9,865 bases of DNA from Pseudomonadota bacterium (GTDB lineage Bacteria; Pseudomonadota; Gammaproteobacteria; Xanthomonadales; Xanthomonadaceae), in the NCBI GenBank assembly GCA_023388355.1, contig JAEWGI010000017.1, positions 1 through 9,865 on the forward strand, read 5' to 3'. Positions 1 through 6,824 of the stretch are shown here, one piece after another. The translations under genes and the position numbers were made by a program. Under the pieces are notes generated by a model that was not told the origin of the DNA, did not search any database, and saw nothing but the letters and a program-made list of their open reading frames with translations. The number at the start of each line of letters is the position of its first letter. Position 1 is the first letter of the stretch.

Positions 1-971
1 ACGTCGACCACCTGGCCGACCGCATCGGCAAGCCGTCGCTGGTGGTCTGCCTGGATTCGGGCTGCGCCAACTACGACCAGCTGTGGTGCACCACCTCGCT
101 GCGCGGCCTGACCGGCGGCAACTTCACGGTCAAGGTGCTCAACGAAGGCGTGCATTCCGGCGATGCCTCCGGCGTCATCCCGTCCAGCTTCCGCCTGCTG
201 CGCCAGATCCTGTCGCGCATCGAGGACCAGGACACCGGCCGCATCCTGATCGACGGCATGAACGTCGAGATCCCGGCCGAGCGCCAGGCCCAGGCCAAGC
301 GTGCCGCCGAAGTGGTCGATACCGAGATCTTCGAGAAGTTCCCGATGGTCGACGGCCTGCGCCCGATGAACGAGGACCTCACCGAGCTGGTGCTCAACCG
401 CACCTGGCGCCCGGCGCTGTCGGTCACCGGCGTGGGCGGCATGCCGCCGCTGGAATCGGCCGGCAACGTGCTGCGTCCGCAGACCTCGGTAAAGCTGTCG
501 CTGCGCCTGCCGCCGACCGCCGACGGCAAGACCTGCGGCGAACTGCTGAAGGAAGCGCTGCTGCGCGATCCGCCGAACGGCGCCCAGGTCACCCTGGACC
601 TGGAAAAGGCCTCCACCGGCTGGAACGCCCCGGCCATGGCGCCGTGGCTGACCCAGGCCATCGACGACGCCAGCCAGGCCTTCTTCGGCAAGCCGGCGAT
701 GTACATGGGCGAAGGCGGCTCGATCCCGTTCATGGGGATGCTGGGTGAGAAGTTCCCGGGCGCCCAGTTCATGATCACCGGCGTGCTCGGCCCGCACTCC
801 AACGCGCACGGTCCGAACGAGTTCCTGCACATCCCGATGGGCAAGAAGGTGACCGCCTCGGTGGCCCGCGTGATCGCCGAGCACCACCTGGCCAGCCAGC
901 GCGGCGAAACCGCCGGCGCGGCAGTCGCGCCCGACAGCGGCGAGCGCCACGGCGACCACGGCTGCTGCTGA
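1..971 (+). CDS. M20-family metallopeptidase, C-terminal part (5' end outside window)
   Basis: This is the 3' part of a zinc-dependent M20 peptidase gene, probably a cytosolic dipeptidase or carboxypeptidase. The frame is open from base 3 with no start in the window, and it reads …VCLDSGCANYDQLW… from base 42. About 322 residues are visible, so roughly the N-terminal third, with the first zinc ligands, is missing. The motif EGVHSGDASG (about 144-173) fits the M20 dimerisation domain, which contributes a histidine to the active site. GPHSNAHGPNEF (about 792-827) supplies the late catalytic-domain histidine that binds zinc in this family. The protein ends with an unusual His/Cys-rich tail, ERHGDHGCC, after an Ala/Gly-rich linker. 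Codon use is G/C-rich, like the cys genes. Family assignment is firm; the substrate cannot be told. Confidence 0.87.
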   Translation, partial: VDHLADRIGKPSLVVCLDSGCANYDQLWCTTSLRGLTGGNFTVKVLNEGVHSGDASGVIPSSFRLLRQILSRIEDQDTGRILIDGMNVEIPAERQAQAKRAAEVVDTEIFEKFPMVDGLRPMNEDLTELVLNRTWRPALSVTGVGGMPPLESAGNVLRPQTSVKLSLRLPPTADGKTCGELLKEALLRDPPNGAQVTLDLEKASTGWNAPAMAPWLTQAIDDASQAFFGKPAMYMGEGGSIPFMGMLGEKFPGAQFMITGVLGPHSNAHGPNEFLHIPMGKKVTASVARVIAEHHLASQRGETAGAAVAPDSGERHGDHGCC

Positions 972-992
972 GGCAGGTGCGGCTGCGCCAGT

Positions 993-1032
993 CCGCGCCC
1001 GCGTCGTCGTGCTGGCGTCGCCGCGGGCGCGG
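993..1032 (+). terminator. GC-rich hairpin after the M20 gene, possible terminator
   Basis: An 11-bp perfect inverted repeat lies at 993-1003 (CCGCGCCCGCG) and 1022-1032 (CGCGGGCGCGG), with an 18-nt loop, starting 21 nt after the M20 stop codon. No T-tract follows, so it is not a textbook intrinsic terminator. It could act in transcript end protection or Rho-assisted termination, or simply reflect the GC richness of the region. Confidence 0.35.
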
Positions 1033-1051
1033 TGCCAAGCTTGGCGGCACC
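1031..1051. other. Nested palindrome in the leader of the small membrane-protein gene
   Basis: GGTGCC (1031-1036) and GGCACC (1046-1051) are inverted copies. Between and overlapping them is the perfect 12-bp palindrome GCCAAGCTTGGC (1034-1045). It ends 8 nt before the GGAG ribosome-binding site of the gene starting at 1071, so it may fold in the 5' untranslated region or be an operator. No regulator can be named. Confidence 0.3.
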
Positions 1052-1070
1052 TTGCACCGGGAGAGCGCGA

Positions 1071-1337
1071 ATGGAACTGTTCGGAAGCAGCAACTGGCTC
1101 TACATCATCGTGATCGGGCTGATCGTGGGCGTGATCGCACGCCTGCTCAAGCCCGGCCGTCAGAACATGGGCATCGTGCTGACGATCGTGCTGGGCATCC
1201 TCGGCGCGCTGTTCGCAGGCTGGGCGGGGCGCGCGATCGGCTGGTACGCGCCGGGACAGGCGGCGGGCTTCATCGCCTCGGTGATCGGGGCGATCGTGCT
1301 GCTGGTGATCGTGGGGTTCCTGCGCAGGAAGCTTTAG
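1071..1337 (+). CDS. GlsB/YeaQ/YmgE-family stress-response membrane protein
   Basis: This small integral membrane protein has 88 residues, a usual size for this family. The family belongs to the transglycosylase-associated protein group and is linked to stress responses, but has no defined biochemical activity. ATG 1071 was chosen over a possible start at 1032 because GGAG at 1060-1063 lies 7 nt upstream and because the mature-looking protein begins MELFGSSNWLYIIVIGL. Three hydrophobic segments are visible, at about residues 9-24, 33-52 and 62-83. The short basic loop RLLKPGRQNMG follows the first segment, a characteristic family pattern (…ARLLKPG…G…). The C-terminus is basic (LRRKL). The gene stands alone, converging on cysNC. 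Confidence 0.85.
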   Translation: MELFGSSNWLYIIVIGLIVGVIARLLKPGRQNMGIVLTIVLGILGALFAGWAGRAIGWYAPGQAAGFIASVIGAIVLLVIVGFLRRKL

Positions 1338-1367
1338 TAGGCCGCCGCGGCGGGCCGGCCCCCAAAG

Positions 1368-1390
1368 CCCTCCCCCGCAGGCGGGGAGGG
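1368..1390. terminator. Palindromic C-rich repeat between convergent genes, likely bidirectional terminator
   Basis: CCCTCCCC (1368-1375) pairs with GGGGAGGG (1383-1390) across a 7-nt loop. It sits between the stop of the small membrane-protein gene (1337) and the stop of cysNC (1411, other strand), where a shared terminator is expected. On the minus strand the hairpin is followed by a short CTTT run, so it may serve cysNC best. The same C-rich core (CCCTCCCCCGCA) recurs at 6774 in the same orientation, which suggests a dispersed intergenic repeat. Confidence 0.45.
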
Positions 1391-1410
1391 AGCGCGCGGG
1401 TTGCGGGGCT

Positions 1411-3312
1411 TCAGTCGAGCAGCCGCGCGATCACCCGTTCGGCCAGCGTGGCCGGATCCGCGGAGCCGGTGTCCAGCACCAGTTCCGGCGACTCGGGCGG
1501 CTCGTACGGCGAGTCGATGCCGGTGAAGTTGGGCAGCTCGCCCCGGCGCGCCTTGGCGTACAGGCCCTTGACGTCGCGGCGCTCGGCCTCGGCCAGGGTG
1601 GTGTCGACGAACACCTCGATGAAATCGCCCTCGTCGAACAGCGCGCGCGCGGCGCGGCGTTCGGCGCGGAACGGCGAGATGAAGCTCACCAGCACGATCA
1701 GCCCGGCCTCGGTCATCAGCTTGGCCACCTCGCCGATGCGGCGCAGGTTCTCCACCCGGTCCTCGTCGGTGAAGCCCAGGTCGCGGTTGAGGCCGTGGCG
1801 CACGTTGTCGCCGTCGAGCAGGTAGGTGTGCAGGCCACGCGCCAGCAGGCCGCGTTCGACCAGGTTGGCGATGGTCGACTTGCCCGCGCCCGACAGGCCG
1901 GTGAACCAGACGCAGCGCGGCTGCTGGCCCTTGATCGCGGCGCGCGCCTTGCGGTCGACGTCCAGCGCCTGCCAGTGGATGTTGTCGGCGCGGCGCAGCC
2001 CGTGCCGGATCATGCCGGCGCCGACGGTGGCGCGGCTGATCGGATCGACCAGGATGAAGCCGCCCAGCGCGGCGGTCTCGGCATAAGGTGCGAACGCGAC
2101 CACGCTGTCGAGCGACAGCACGATCTCGCCGATCTCGTTGAACTCCAGCCGCTTGGCCGCGAGCGGCTGCAGGCTTTCGGGATCGTGGCGGAACTTGAGC
2201 TCGCTCACCCGCGCACCCACCGTGCGGGCGCCGATCTTGAGCTGGTAGCGACGGCCCGGCAGCAGCGCGCTTTCGTCGAACCAGAGCACGTCGGCCTGCA
2301 CCTGGTCGCTGTGCGCGAGCGGCGCGTCGGCCGCGGCCAGCACGTGCCCACGCCCGGCGTCGACGTCGTCGGCCAGCTGCACGGTCACCGCCTGGCCGGC
2401 GCCGGCCAGCGCGGACGGCGTACCGGAGACGCGCAGCGCGGCGATCCGGCTCGCAGCGCCGGCAGGCTCGATGCGCACCGCATCACCCACGCGCACGGTG
2501 CCGCTGGCGAGGGTTCCCGCCAGCCAGCGGCCACCGTCGGCGTCGCGCAGCACCGACTGCAGCGGCAGGCGCAGCGGCAGCGCGGCATCGTCGCGGCCGA
2601 CGTCCACCGACTGCAGGTGTTCGAGCACGCTCGGGCCTTCGTACCAGGGCATGGCGGAAGATCGCGTGGTCACGTTGTCGCCGACCGCCGCCGCCACCGG
2701 CACCGCGACCACGTCGCCGATCCCCAGCCGCGCCGCGTGCGCGTGGAAGCGCGACGCGATGTCGTCGAACACGGCCTGGTCGTAGCCCACCCGGTCCATC
2801 TTGTTGACCGCCAGCAGCACGTGGCGCACGCCGAACAGCGACAGGATCGCGGCATGGCGGAAGGTCTGCGGCAGCAGGCCGCGGGTGGCGTCGACCAGCA
2901 CGATGGCCAGGTCGGCGACCGAAGCGCCGGTGGCCATGTTGCGCGTGTACTGCACGTGGCCCGGGCAGTCGGCGATCAGGAAGCGGCGGCGCGCGGTCTG
3001 CAGATGGCGCCAGGCCACGTCGATGGTGATGCCCTGTTCGCGCTCGGCGTCGAGGCCGTCGAGCAGGAGCGCGTAGTCGATGTCCTCGCCGCGGGTGCCA
3101 TGGCTGGCGCTGGCCCGCGCCAGCGCCGCGCGCTCGTCGTCGGGCACGCGGCCGGCCTCGTGCAGCAGGCGGCCGATCAGGGTGCTCTTGCCGTCGTCCA
3201 CGCTGCCGCAGGCGATCAGGCGCAGGAAACGGGACCCGGGATCCGGGACCCGGGACCCGGGAAGGGCCGCGGCGTCGTTCGCCGGATACCTGTCGATGGC
3301 CACACTGTTCAC
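1411..3312 (-). CDS. cysNC: CysNC: sulfate adenylyltransferase large subunit fused to APS kinase
   Basis: This bifunctional sulfate-activation enzyme is cytosolic. The CysN part is a GTPase that works with CysD to make APS from ATP and sulfate; the CysC part phosphorylates APS to PAPS. With the chosen start it has 633 residues. In the GTPase domain the P-loop GSVDDGKS is at 36-43, DCPGH at 115-119 and NKMD at 170-173. Beta-barrel domains follow to about 435. The APS kinase P-loop GLSGAGKS is at 472-479, with [10 protein letters not shown] at 500-509 and FISPFR at 544-549. GTG at 3312 is preceded by GGAG (3320-3323) at 7 nt. An in-frame TTG at 3414 with its own GGAG would add 34 residues containing a second copy of the N-terminal peptide. 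Residues 17-28 ([12 protein letters not shown]) are encoded by 7-bp repeats and are not expected in the family. The exact start is uncertain; the function is not. Confidence 0.93.
   Translation of the reverse strand: MNSVAIDRYPANDAAALPGSRVPDPGSRFLRLIACGSVDDGKSTLIGRLLHEAGRVPDDERAALARASASHGTRGEDIDYALLLDGLDAEREQGITIDVAWRHLQTARRRFLIADCPGHVQYTRNMATGASVADLAIVLVDATRGLLPQTFRHAAILSLFGVRHVLLAVNKMDRVGYDQAVFDDIASRFHAHAARLGIGDVVAVPVAAAVGDNVTTRSSAMPWYEGPSVLEHLQSVDVGRDDAALPLRLPLQSVLRDADGGRWLAGTLASGTVRVGDAVRIEPAGAASRIAALRVSGTPSALAGAGQAVTVQLADDVDAGRGHVLAAADAPLAHSDQVQADVLWFDESALLPGRRYQLKIGARTVGARVSELKFRHDPESLQPLAAKRLEFNEIGEIVLSLDSVVAFAPYAETAALGGFILVDPISRATVGAGMIRHGLRRADNIHWQALDVDRKARAAIKGQQPRCVWFTGLSGAGKSTIANLVERGLLARGLHTYLLDGDNVRHGLNRDLGFTDEDRVENLRRIGEVAKLMTEAGLIVLVSFISPFRAERRAARALFDEGDFIEVFVDTTLAEAERRDVKGLYAKARRGELPNFTGIDSPYEPPESPELVLDTGSADPATLAERVIARLLD
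3231..3258. repeat. Heptamer tract (GGGACCC on + strand) inside cysNC
   Basis: Four consecutive 7-bp units lie at 3231-3237, 3238-3244 (variant GGGATCC), 3245-3251 and 3252-3258, followed by GGGAAGG. The tract is within the translated N-terminus of cysNC and encodes the [11 protein letters not shown] stretch just before the conserved [15 protein letters not shown] region. Because 7 is not a multiple of 3, gain or loss of one unit would shift the frame. Related tracts lie at 3347-3367, 3450-3476 and 3566-3600 in the other cassettes, with different numbers of units. Confidence 0.85.
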
Positions 3313-3410
3313 TGCTTGTCTCCAGTTCGATGGGGCGGGTGGGGCCGGGACCCGGGACCCGGGAAGGGTCGCGGCGGCATCAAGCGGGTACCGGTCGATG
3401 GCCACACTGT

Positions 3411-3647
3411 TCAACCGCGTGTCTCCAGTGCGATGGGGCGGGTGAAGCCGGGACCCGGGAACCGGGACCCGGACCCGGGAGGGGGCGCGGCGGCACCAAG
3501 CGGGTACCGGTCGATGGCCACACTGTTCAATCGCGTGTCTCCAGTGCGATGGGGCGGGTTAGGTCGGGACCCGGTGCGCGGGACCCGGGACCCGGGAAGG
3601 GTCGCGGCGGCATCCACCGGATGCCTGTCGATCGCCATACGGCTCAC
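3411..3647 (-). other. Possible leader ORF made of the two upstream cassettes
   Basis: From GTG 3647 (GGAG at 3655-3658) the frame stays open for 78 codons through the two cysD-proximal cassettes. It ends at TGA 3413-3411, which overlaps the TTG start of the third cassette (TTGA). An ATG at 3665 or 3692 would extend it. The product is a low-complexity Pro/Arg/Gly peptide containing AIDRHP and AIDRYP. It may be translated and coupled to cysNC initiation, or be only a by-product of the duplication. I do not claim a functional protein. Confidence 0.3.
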
Positions 3648-3718
3648 CGTTCCACTCCAATCCATCAAGGGCTCAGCGCGCCACCACGCCACGCGAGATG
3701 CAGGGCCGTCGGGGCGCT

Positions 3719-3755
3719 CTTCCCCGGGTCCCGCGTCCCGGTCCCCGGGGCCCGC
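3719..3755. repeat. Inverted heptamer cluster just after the cysD stop
   Basis: On the + strand this stretch reads as GGGTCCC-type heptamers (GGGTCCC, GCGTCCC, GGTCCCC, GGGGCCC). This is the opposite orientation to the GGGACCC tracts of the array at 3231-3600. It begins 4 nt past the cysD stop on the minus strand. CTTCCCCGGGTCCC (3719-3732) is complementary, apart from one extra base, to GGGACCCGGGAAG at 3587-3599. The cysD-cysNC mRNA could therefore fold back over the first start cassette. Confidence 0.6.
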
Positions 3756-3758
3756 CCC

Positions 3759-4685
3759 TCAGAAATACCCTTCGCGCTTCTTCTTCTCCATCGAATCGCC
3801 GTCCGCATGGTCGATCAGGCGACCGGCGCGCTCGGACTGGGCGCTGGTTTCCATCTCGGCAATCACCGCGTCCAGGTCGGCGGCGTCCGACTCCACCGCT
3901 CCGGTCAGCGGATAGCAGCCCAGGGTGCGGAAGCGCACGCGCCGCTGCTCCACCTTCTCGCCCTCGCGCAGCACGAAACGCTCGTCGTCGACCATGATCC
4001 AGGTGCCGTCGCGCCACACCACCGGGCGCTGCGCGGCGAAGTACAGCGACGGCACTTCGATGTTCTCGCGGCGCACGTAGCGCCAGACGTCCAGCTCGGT
4101 CCAGTTCGACAGCGGGAACACGCGCACGCTCTCGCCGTCGCCGACACGGGCGTTGTACAGGTTCCACAGCTCGGGGCGCTGGCGGCGCGGATCCCAGCGA
4201 TGCTTCGCGTCGCGGAACGAGAACACGCGCTCCTTGGCCCGCGACTTCTCCTCGTCGCGGCGCGCGCCACCGATCGCCGCATCGTAGCCACCGGCCTCCA
4301 GCGCCTGCTTGAGCGCCAGGGTCTTCATCACCTCGGTGTGCACGCTGGCGCCGTGGCTGAGCGGGCCGACGCCGTCGCGCATGCCGTCGGGGTTGATGTG
4401 CACGCGCAGCTCCACGCCGGTCTCGGCGGCGCGGCGGTCGCGGAAGGCGATCATCTCGCGAAACTTCCACGTAGTGTCCACGTGCAGCAGCGGGATCGGC
4501 GGCAGCGCCGGGGCGAAGGCCTTGAGCAGCAGGTGCAGCAGCACCGAGCTGTCCTTGCCGATCGAGTACAGCAGCACGGGCCGGCGGCACTCGGCCGCGA
4601 CCTCGCGCAGGATGTGCAGGCTTTCGGCTTCGAGCCGGTCGAGGTCGGCGAGGGCCGCGTCGGATTCGGGCAGTGGCTGGTTCAT
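3759..4685 (-). CDS. cysD: CysD: sulfate adenylyltransferase small subunit
   Basis: CysD is the catalytic subunit of ATP sulfurylase. It forms adenosine 5'-phosphosulfate from ATP and sulfate, driven by GTP hydrolysis on CysN, in the cytosol. It has 308 residues; the E. coli protein has about 300. The PP-loop SIGKDSS is at 41-47, [11 protein letters not shown] at 68-78, [15 protein letters not shown] at 139-153, [12 protein letters not shown] at 190-201 and LGCYPLTGA at 255-263. The C-terminus KKKREGYF matches the conserved family end, so the gene is intact. The ATG at 4685 gives an N-terminus that aligns with the family, but no Shine-Dalgarno sequence precedes it. A TACAAT box lies only 10 nt upstream, suggesting a nearly leaderless transcript. 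It is the first gene of the minus-strand operon and diverges from cysJ. Confidence 0.96.
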   Translation of the reverse strand: MNQPLPESDAALADLDRLEAESLHILREVAAECRRPVLLYSIGKDSSVLLHLLLKAFAPALPPIPLLHVDTTWKFREMIAFRDRRAAETGVELRVHINPDGMRDGVGPLSHGASVHTEVMKTLALKQALEAGGYDAAIGGARRDEEKSRAKERVFSFRDAKHRWDPRRQRPELWNLYNARVGDGESVRVFPLSNWTELDVWRYVRRENIEVPSLYFAAQRPVVWRDGTWIMVDDERFVLREGEKVEQRRVRFRTLGCYPLTGAVESDAADLDAVIAEMETSAQSERAGRLIDHADGDSMEKKKREGYF

Positions 4686-4825
4686 GTCGGCGGAGATTGT
4701 AGCCAGCCCCCCTCCCCATCCCGTAAATCACCGCAGGGCATGACTGCATAACCGACCTTCCTTTCCCGCCCTGCCGACGCACGCCTAGCCTTGCCGCATA
4801 CCCCGTACCCGAGGAATGCCGGAGG
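4686..4825. promoter_or_regulatory. Divergent cysD/cysJ promoter region
   Basis: This 140-bp region separates the two divergent sulfate-assimilation operons and should hold both promoters and any shared regulator site. In related bacteria these operons are controlled by the LysR-type activator CysB; its sites are too loosely defined to place here. It contains the least GC-rich bases of the cys block (about 4722-4752). The interrupted palindrome GCATGACTGC is at 4738-4747 and CATAAC at 4747-4752, a weak -10 candidate for cysJ. I see no clear -35 elements. Confidence 0.6.
4696..4701 (-). promoter_or_regulatory. Candidate -10 box for cysD (TACAAT)
   Basis: On the minus strand TACAAT (5 of 6 bases of the sigma-70 consensus) ends 10 nt before the cysD ATG at 4685. 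Transcription would begin about 4 nt before the ATG. This fits the missing ribosome-binding site and a leaderless or nearly leaderless mRNA. No good -35 hexamer is present at 17 bp, so activator dependence is likely. Confidence 0.45.
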
Positions 4826-6670
4826 ATGTCCGCACCTGCCGCACTGCCCGCACTGCCGTTTCCGCAGGAGACGGCCGACGCGCTGGTCCGCCTCACCCAG
4901 GGGCTGGAGCCGGCCGGGCTGTGGTGGCTGTCGGGCTATGCCGCCGGCCTGGCCAGTCGCGCCGGCGCCGTCGGCGCGCCCGCCGCCGCTCCGCAGGCCG
5001 AAGCCGCGGCCGGCCCCGGCAGCCGCCTGACCATCGTCTACGGCAGCCAGACCGGCAACGCCCGCCGCGCGGCCGAGGTGCTGTTCGAGCGGGTCCAGGC
5101 CGCCGGCCTGCCGGCCCGGCTGGTGCGCGCCGACACCTACCCCACCCGCGAGCTGGCCAGCGAGCGCCTGCTCTACGTGGTCATCAGCACCCAGGGCGAG
5201 GGCGACCCGCCGGACGACTCGATCGGCCTGGTCGAGTTCCTCGCCGGCCGCCGCGCGCCCAAGCTGCCCGAACTCAGGTACGCCGTGCTGGGCCTGGGCG
5301 ACACCAGCTACGCCGACTTCTGCGGCATCGCCTGCCGCATCGACGCGCGCCTGGCCGAGCTGGGCGCCCAGCGCGTGGCCGACGTGGCCATGGCCGACCT
5401 GGACATCGACACCGTGGCCGAGCCCTGGCGCGAGACCGCGCTGGCCAGGGCCGGCGAGCTGCTCAAGGCCGCCGCGCCCGCCGGGGCCGCGCACCTGGCC
5501 ACCGTCACCCCGCTGCGCCCGGCCGCGAGCTGGTCGCACGAGCGCCCGTTCCCGGCCGAGGTGCTGGAGAACCAGTCGCTGAGCGGCCGCGAGTTCCGCG
5601 CCACCGGCTTCCGCCAGTACGGCAGCATCGGCAAGGACGTGCGCCACATCGAGCTCTCGCTCGACGGCTCGGGGCTGGTCTACGAACCGGGCGACTCGCT
5701 GGGCATCCGCCACCGCAACCCCGAGCCGCTGGTGGCCGCGGTGCTGGAAGCCACCCGGCTCGACGGCGACGCCACGGTCGCCATCGGCGAGGACAGCCTG
5801 CCGCTGGCCGAATGGCTGGCCACGCGCCGCGAACTGACCCGCCTGTCGCGTCCGTTCCTGGCCGCGCTGGCCGAGCGCGGCGGCGATGCCGGCCTGGCCG
5901 AACTGCTGGCGCCGGGCAATGCCGGTTTCGCCGCCCTGCTGGCCGACCACCAGCTGGTCGACGCGCTGCGCCGCTGGCCGGCCGAGTGGTCCGCCGACGC
6001 GCTGCTGGGCGCGCTGCGGCCGCAGGTGCAGCGCCTGTACTCGATCGCCTCCAGCCGCAAGCGCGTGGGCGAGGAAGCGCACCTGACGGTCGACATCCTG
6101 CGCTACGCGGCCCACGGCCACGACCACCTCGGCGCCGCCAGCGGCTTTCTGTCCGCGCTGGAAGACGGCGGCCAGGTGCCGGTCTACGTGGAGCCCAACG
6201 AGCGCTTCCGGGTGCCCGCCGACGGCAGCCGCGACATCATCATGGTCGGCCCGGGCACCGGCGTGGCGCCGTTCCGCGGCTTCGTCCAGGAGCGCGCCGA
6301 GTCCGGCGCGGCGGGCCGCAACTGGCTGTTCTTCGGCGCCCAGCACTTCAATACCGGCTTCCTGTACCAGACCGAGTGGCAGGAAGCGCTGCGCAAGGGC
6401 GAACTGCACCGCCTGGACCTGGCCTTCTCGCGCGACCAGGCCGAGAAGATCTACGTCCAGCAGCGCCTGCGCGAGCGCGGGCGCGAGGTCTACGACTGGC
6501 TGCAGTCGGGCGCGCACTTCTACGTCTGCGGCGCCATCGCCATGGGCAAGGACGTGCACGCGGCCCTGCTCGACATCGTCGCCGAACACAACGGCGGCGA
6601 CGCCGAGGCGGCAGCCGAATACCTCACCAGCCTGCAGACCGAAGGCCGCTACGGCCGCGACGTGTACTGA
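4826..6670 (+). CDS. cysJ: CysJ: NADPH-sulfite reductase flavoprotein (alpha) component
   Basis: CysJ passes electrons from NADPH through FAD and FMN to the CysI hemoprotein for six-electron reduction of sulfite to sulfide in the cytosol. It has 614 residues; E. coli CysJ has 599. A family-typical N-terminus ([16 protein letters not shown], 28-43) is followed by an Ala-rich linker and then the flavodoxin domain. There the FMN phosphate loop GSQTGNA is at 73-79, [10 protein letters not shown] at 121-130 and [12 protein letters not shown] at 155-166. In the ferredoxin-reductase part the FAD-binding RLYSIASS is at 403-410, the NADPH loop [12 protein letters not shown] at 475-486 and YVCGA at 566-570. 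The C-terminus GRYGRDVY carries the expected terminal aromatic residue. ATG 4826 is preceded by GAGGA at 4811-4815 (10 nt), and GGAGG abuts the start codon. It is first in the cysJ-cysI-cysH operon. Confidence 0.96.
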   Translation: MSAPAALPALPFPQETADALVRLTQGLEPAGLWWLSGYAAGLASRAGAVGAPAAAPQAEAAAGPGSRLTIVYGSQTGNARRAAEVLFERVQAAGLPARLVRADTYPTRELASERLLYVVISTQGEGDPPDDSIGLVEFLAGRRAPKLPELRYAVLGLGDTSYADFCGIACRIDARLAELGAQRVADVAMADLDIDTVAEPWRETALARAGELLKAAAPAGAAHLATVTPLRPAASWSHERPFPAEVLENQSLSGREFRATGFRQYGSIGKDVRHIELSLDGSGLVYEPGDSLGIRHRNPEPLVAAVLEATRLDGDATVAIGEDSLPLAEWLATRRELTRLSRPFLAALAERGGDAGLAELLAPGNAGFAALLADHQLVDALRRWPAEWSADALLGALRPQVQRLYSIASSRKRVGEEAHLTVDILRYAAHGHDHLGAASGFLSALEDGGQVPVYVEPNERFRVPADGSRDIIMVGPGTGVAPFRGFVQERAESGAAGRNWLFFGAQHFNTGFLYQTEWQEALRKGELHRLDLAFSRDQAEKIYVQQRLRERGREVYDWLQSGAHFYVCGAIAMGKDVHAALLDIVAEHNGGDAEAAAEYLTSLQTEGRYGRDVY

Positions 6671-6680
6671 CCCAGCCGAC

Positions 6681-6797
6681 CCCTTCCCCCGCCTGCGGGG
6701 CATTGCGCCCTTCACGGGTGGAAGGTGCCCGAAGGGCGGATGGGGGCAAGCCCCCGCGTCGCCCCCACCCCGACCCTCCCCCGCACGCGGAGGAGGG
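6681..6797. repeat. Palindrome-rich REP-like element between cysJ and cysI
   Basis: Almost the whole 154-bp gap is made of hairpins: CGCCCTTC/GAAGGGCG (6706-6713 with 6731-6738), GGGGGC-AA-GCCCCC (6742-6755), and CCCTCC/GGAGGG (6774-6779 with 6792-6797) extended inside by CCGC/GCGG. The composition and the recurrence of the last hairpin at 1368-1390 suggest a dispersed intergenic repeat rather than a gene. Being inside the operon, it may stabilise upstream cysJ mRNA or weaken read-through into cysI. Confidence 0.65.
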
Positions 6798-6824
6798 AGC
6801 ACAACGAACGAAGCCCGACCCGCC

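Larger units (their letters stand above)
3231..3660 (-). repeat. Four tandem 'translation-start cassettes' upstream of and inside cysNC
   Basis: Read on the minus strand, four units of about 93-116 bp follow each other, with start codons at GTG 3647, TTG 3530, TTG 3414 and GTG 3312. Each has GGAG 7-8 nt before the start codon, then codes a peptide of the form (V/L)(N/S)(S/R)(V/M)AIDR(Y/H)P…AAA…PGS, then a run of GGGTCCC heptamers. In the first three units the stretch ACCCGCCCCATCG leads into the next GGAG. The spacings between starts are 117, 116 and 102 bp. The middle two units are nearly identical over their first 60 bp; the outer two have diverged. This array fills most of the 446 bp between the cysD stop and the cysNC start, and no other gene is visible there. 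Confidence 0.88.

Noticed and set aside
3312..3414. TTG 3414 as the single true cysNC start (667 residues)
   Set aside because: The added 34 residues are just another repeat copy. GTG 3312 has its own GGAG at 7 nt and gives the shortest protein that keeps the N-terminal peptide and P-loop. TTG 3414 is kept as a possible alternative start, not the main one.
3231..3660. CRISPR array
   Set aside because: There are no uniform short repeats with unique spacers of constant length. Units are tandem, partly coding and near-contiguous, with heptamer tracts, and no cas genes are present.
1795..3915. Plus-strand frame of 706 codons opposite cysNC
   Set aside because: It is the complement of the clearly conserved CysNC and of the repeat array. 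Its His/Arg/Gln-rich composition is typical of a shadow frame.
3330..4751. Plus-strand frame of 473 codons across the repeat array and opposite cysD
   Set aside because: It starts in the heptamer array and covers cysD in antisense, and it has no domain. The cysD motifs on the other strand are decisive.
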